Shown here piece by piece: positions 63,810 through 64,000 of a stretch of 64,000 bases of DNA (position 1 is its first letter; every line of letters starts with the position of its first letter). A model generated the notes under the pieces. It ran no database searches. It was given only the letters and a program-made list of their open reading frames with translations, and had not been told where the DNA came from. The translations under genes were made by a program, and so were the position numbers. Location: the NCBI GenBank assembly GCA_030549205.1, contig JAUKTV010000015.1:925400-989399 (forward strand), given 5' to 3'. The stretch is from Apiosordaria backusii (Eukaryota > Ascomycota > Sordariomycetes > Sordariales > Lasiosphaeriaceae).

Positions 63810-64000
63810 TGTGACGAACCCCTGTACAGAACCTCTGAAAGGGATATCGGTTGAAGGTAACTTCTGACAATTGGTTCGGTGCAGCTAAACAGTGCACAAC
63901 AAGATGTCTCAATGTAAACACAAGATACCGTGAATACAAGCTGTGATTGCATACTGCGGAACTATCTACGAGCTATCTAGTTCCTTGTATATATAGACCA
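63810..64000 (-). repeat. E2 5' LTR, partial
   Basis: It starts TGTGACGAACCCC after the primer-site sequence AGTATGCAACG and runs to the window end just past TATATATA. It differs from the left LTR of E2 at several places (for example CTGTACAG versus CTGATCAG, and the GGGATATCGG segment), in some of them matching E1 instead. Confidence 0.85.

Larger units (their letters stand above)
56969..64000 (-). mobile_element. E2: Ty3/gypsy chromovirus related to E1, right LTR cut by the window
   Basis: Same layout and orientation as E1: 3' LTR 56969-57372, antisense gene, pol (61749-57904), gag region (63756-61617) and 5' LTR from 63810 to beyond the window. Pol is nearly identical to E1, but the antisense gene, U3 and parts of gag differ strongly. 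Gag is interrupted by several single-base shifts between about 63070 and 63750. It is inserted in old-family copy 2; the pentamer before it is ATTAA but the right side cannot be checked. Confidence 0.9.

Overview
The window is genomic DNA of a filamentous ascomycete (Pezizomycotina). The evidence is short GT-AG introns of 50-110 bp, fungal gene families (bifunctional CPS/KS-type diterpene synthase, GH71 alpha-1,3-glucanase, DUF4419, NACHT-WD40), chromodomain Ty3/gypsy elements, and long AT-rich tracts in which old repeats carry the C-to-T/G-to-A decay expected from repeat-induced point mutation (RIP). I cannot name the species.

Left part (1-9.5 kb): an AT-rich repeat graveyard with an old LTR, then a 3.5 kb Crypton-like tyrosine-recombinase element (2734-6235) with short terminal inverted repeats. 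Its recombinase gene can be followed over three exons but carries four nonsense codons. Next is a bifunctional class II/class I diterpene synthase gene (minus strand, 9487-6422), complete except for one RIP-type stop at codon 37. A RIP-decayed 6.0 kb LTR retrotransposon (9783-15789, 5-bp duplication GGAGT on both sides) splits the promoter region between this gene and a divergent glutathione S-transferase.

Middle (16.4-29.8 kb): GST, an MFS exporter, a P450 that has lost its haem-binding half, and an MDR-family oxidoreductase. With the diterpene synthase these look like a broken terpenoid cluster. Further right is a divergent remnant pair, nitrilase and aldoxime dehydratase, which would form an aldoxime-nitrile-acid route; then a decayed NACHT-WD40 immune-type receptor and a lone LTR.

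Core genes (29.9-41.7 kb): an eight-exon secreted protein joining a GH71 alpha-1,3-glucanase, four Cys-rich repeats and a subtilisin-like domain (about 1,840 aa); a DUF4419 gene; a 5'-truncated LINE; and a single-pass membrane protein with a Cys-rich ectodomain.

Right part (42-64 kb): nested retrotransposons. A short RIP-decayed LTR element (TSD TATTA) is followed by an intact, apparently young chromovirus E1 (45017-52351, TSD TAATA, LTRs that read as identical). Then comes a second copy of the old 6 kb family, interrupted by a solo LTR (TSD TATAA) and by a relative of E1, called E2 (56969 to beyond the window).

The most unusual system is in E1 and E2. Each carries, antisense to gag-pol and next to the 3' LTR, a gene for a Zn2Cys6-like zinc cluster plus coiled coil. 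The U3 of each LTR, just upstream of the gag-pol TATA box, holds inverted-repeat half-sites (GGACCG in E1, GGATCA/GGATCG in E2) whose sequence changes between copies while the layout persists. This suggests a retrotransposon-encoded regulator with its own, co-diverging operators. The same elements show a canonical -1 frameshift signal between gag and pol and a Tf1-like self-priming arrangement.

Several genes have single-base frame breaks in short G/C runs, which may be assembly errors rather than biology.
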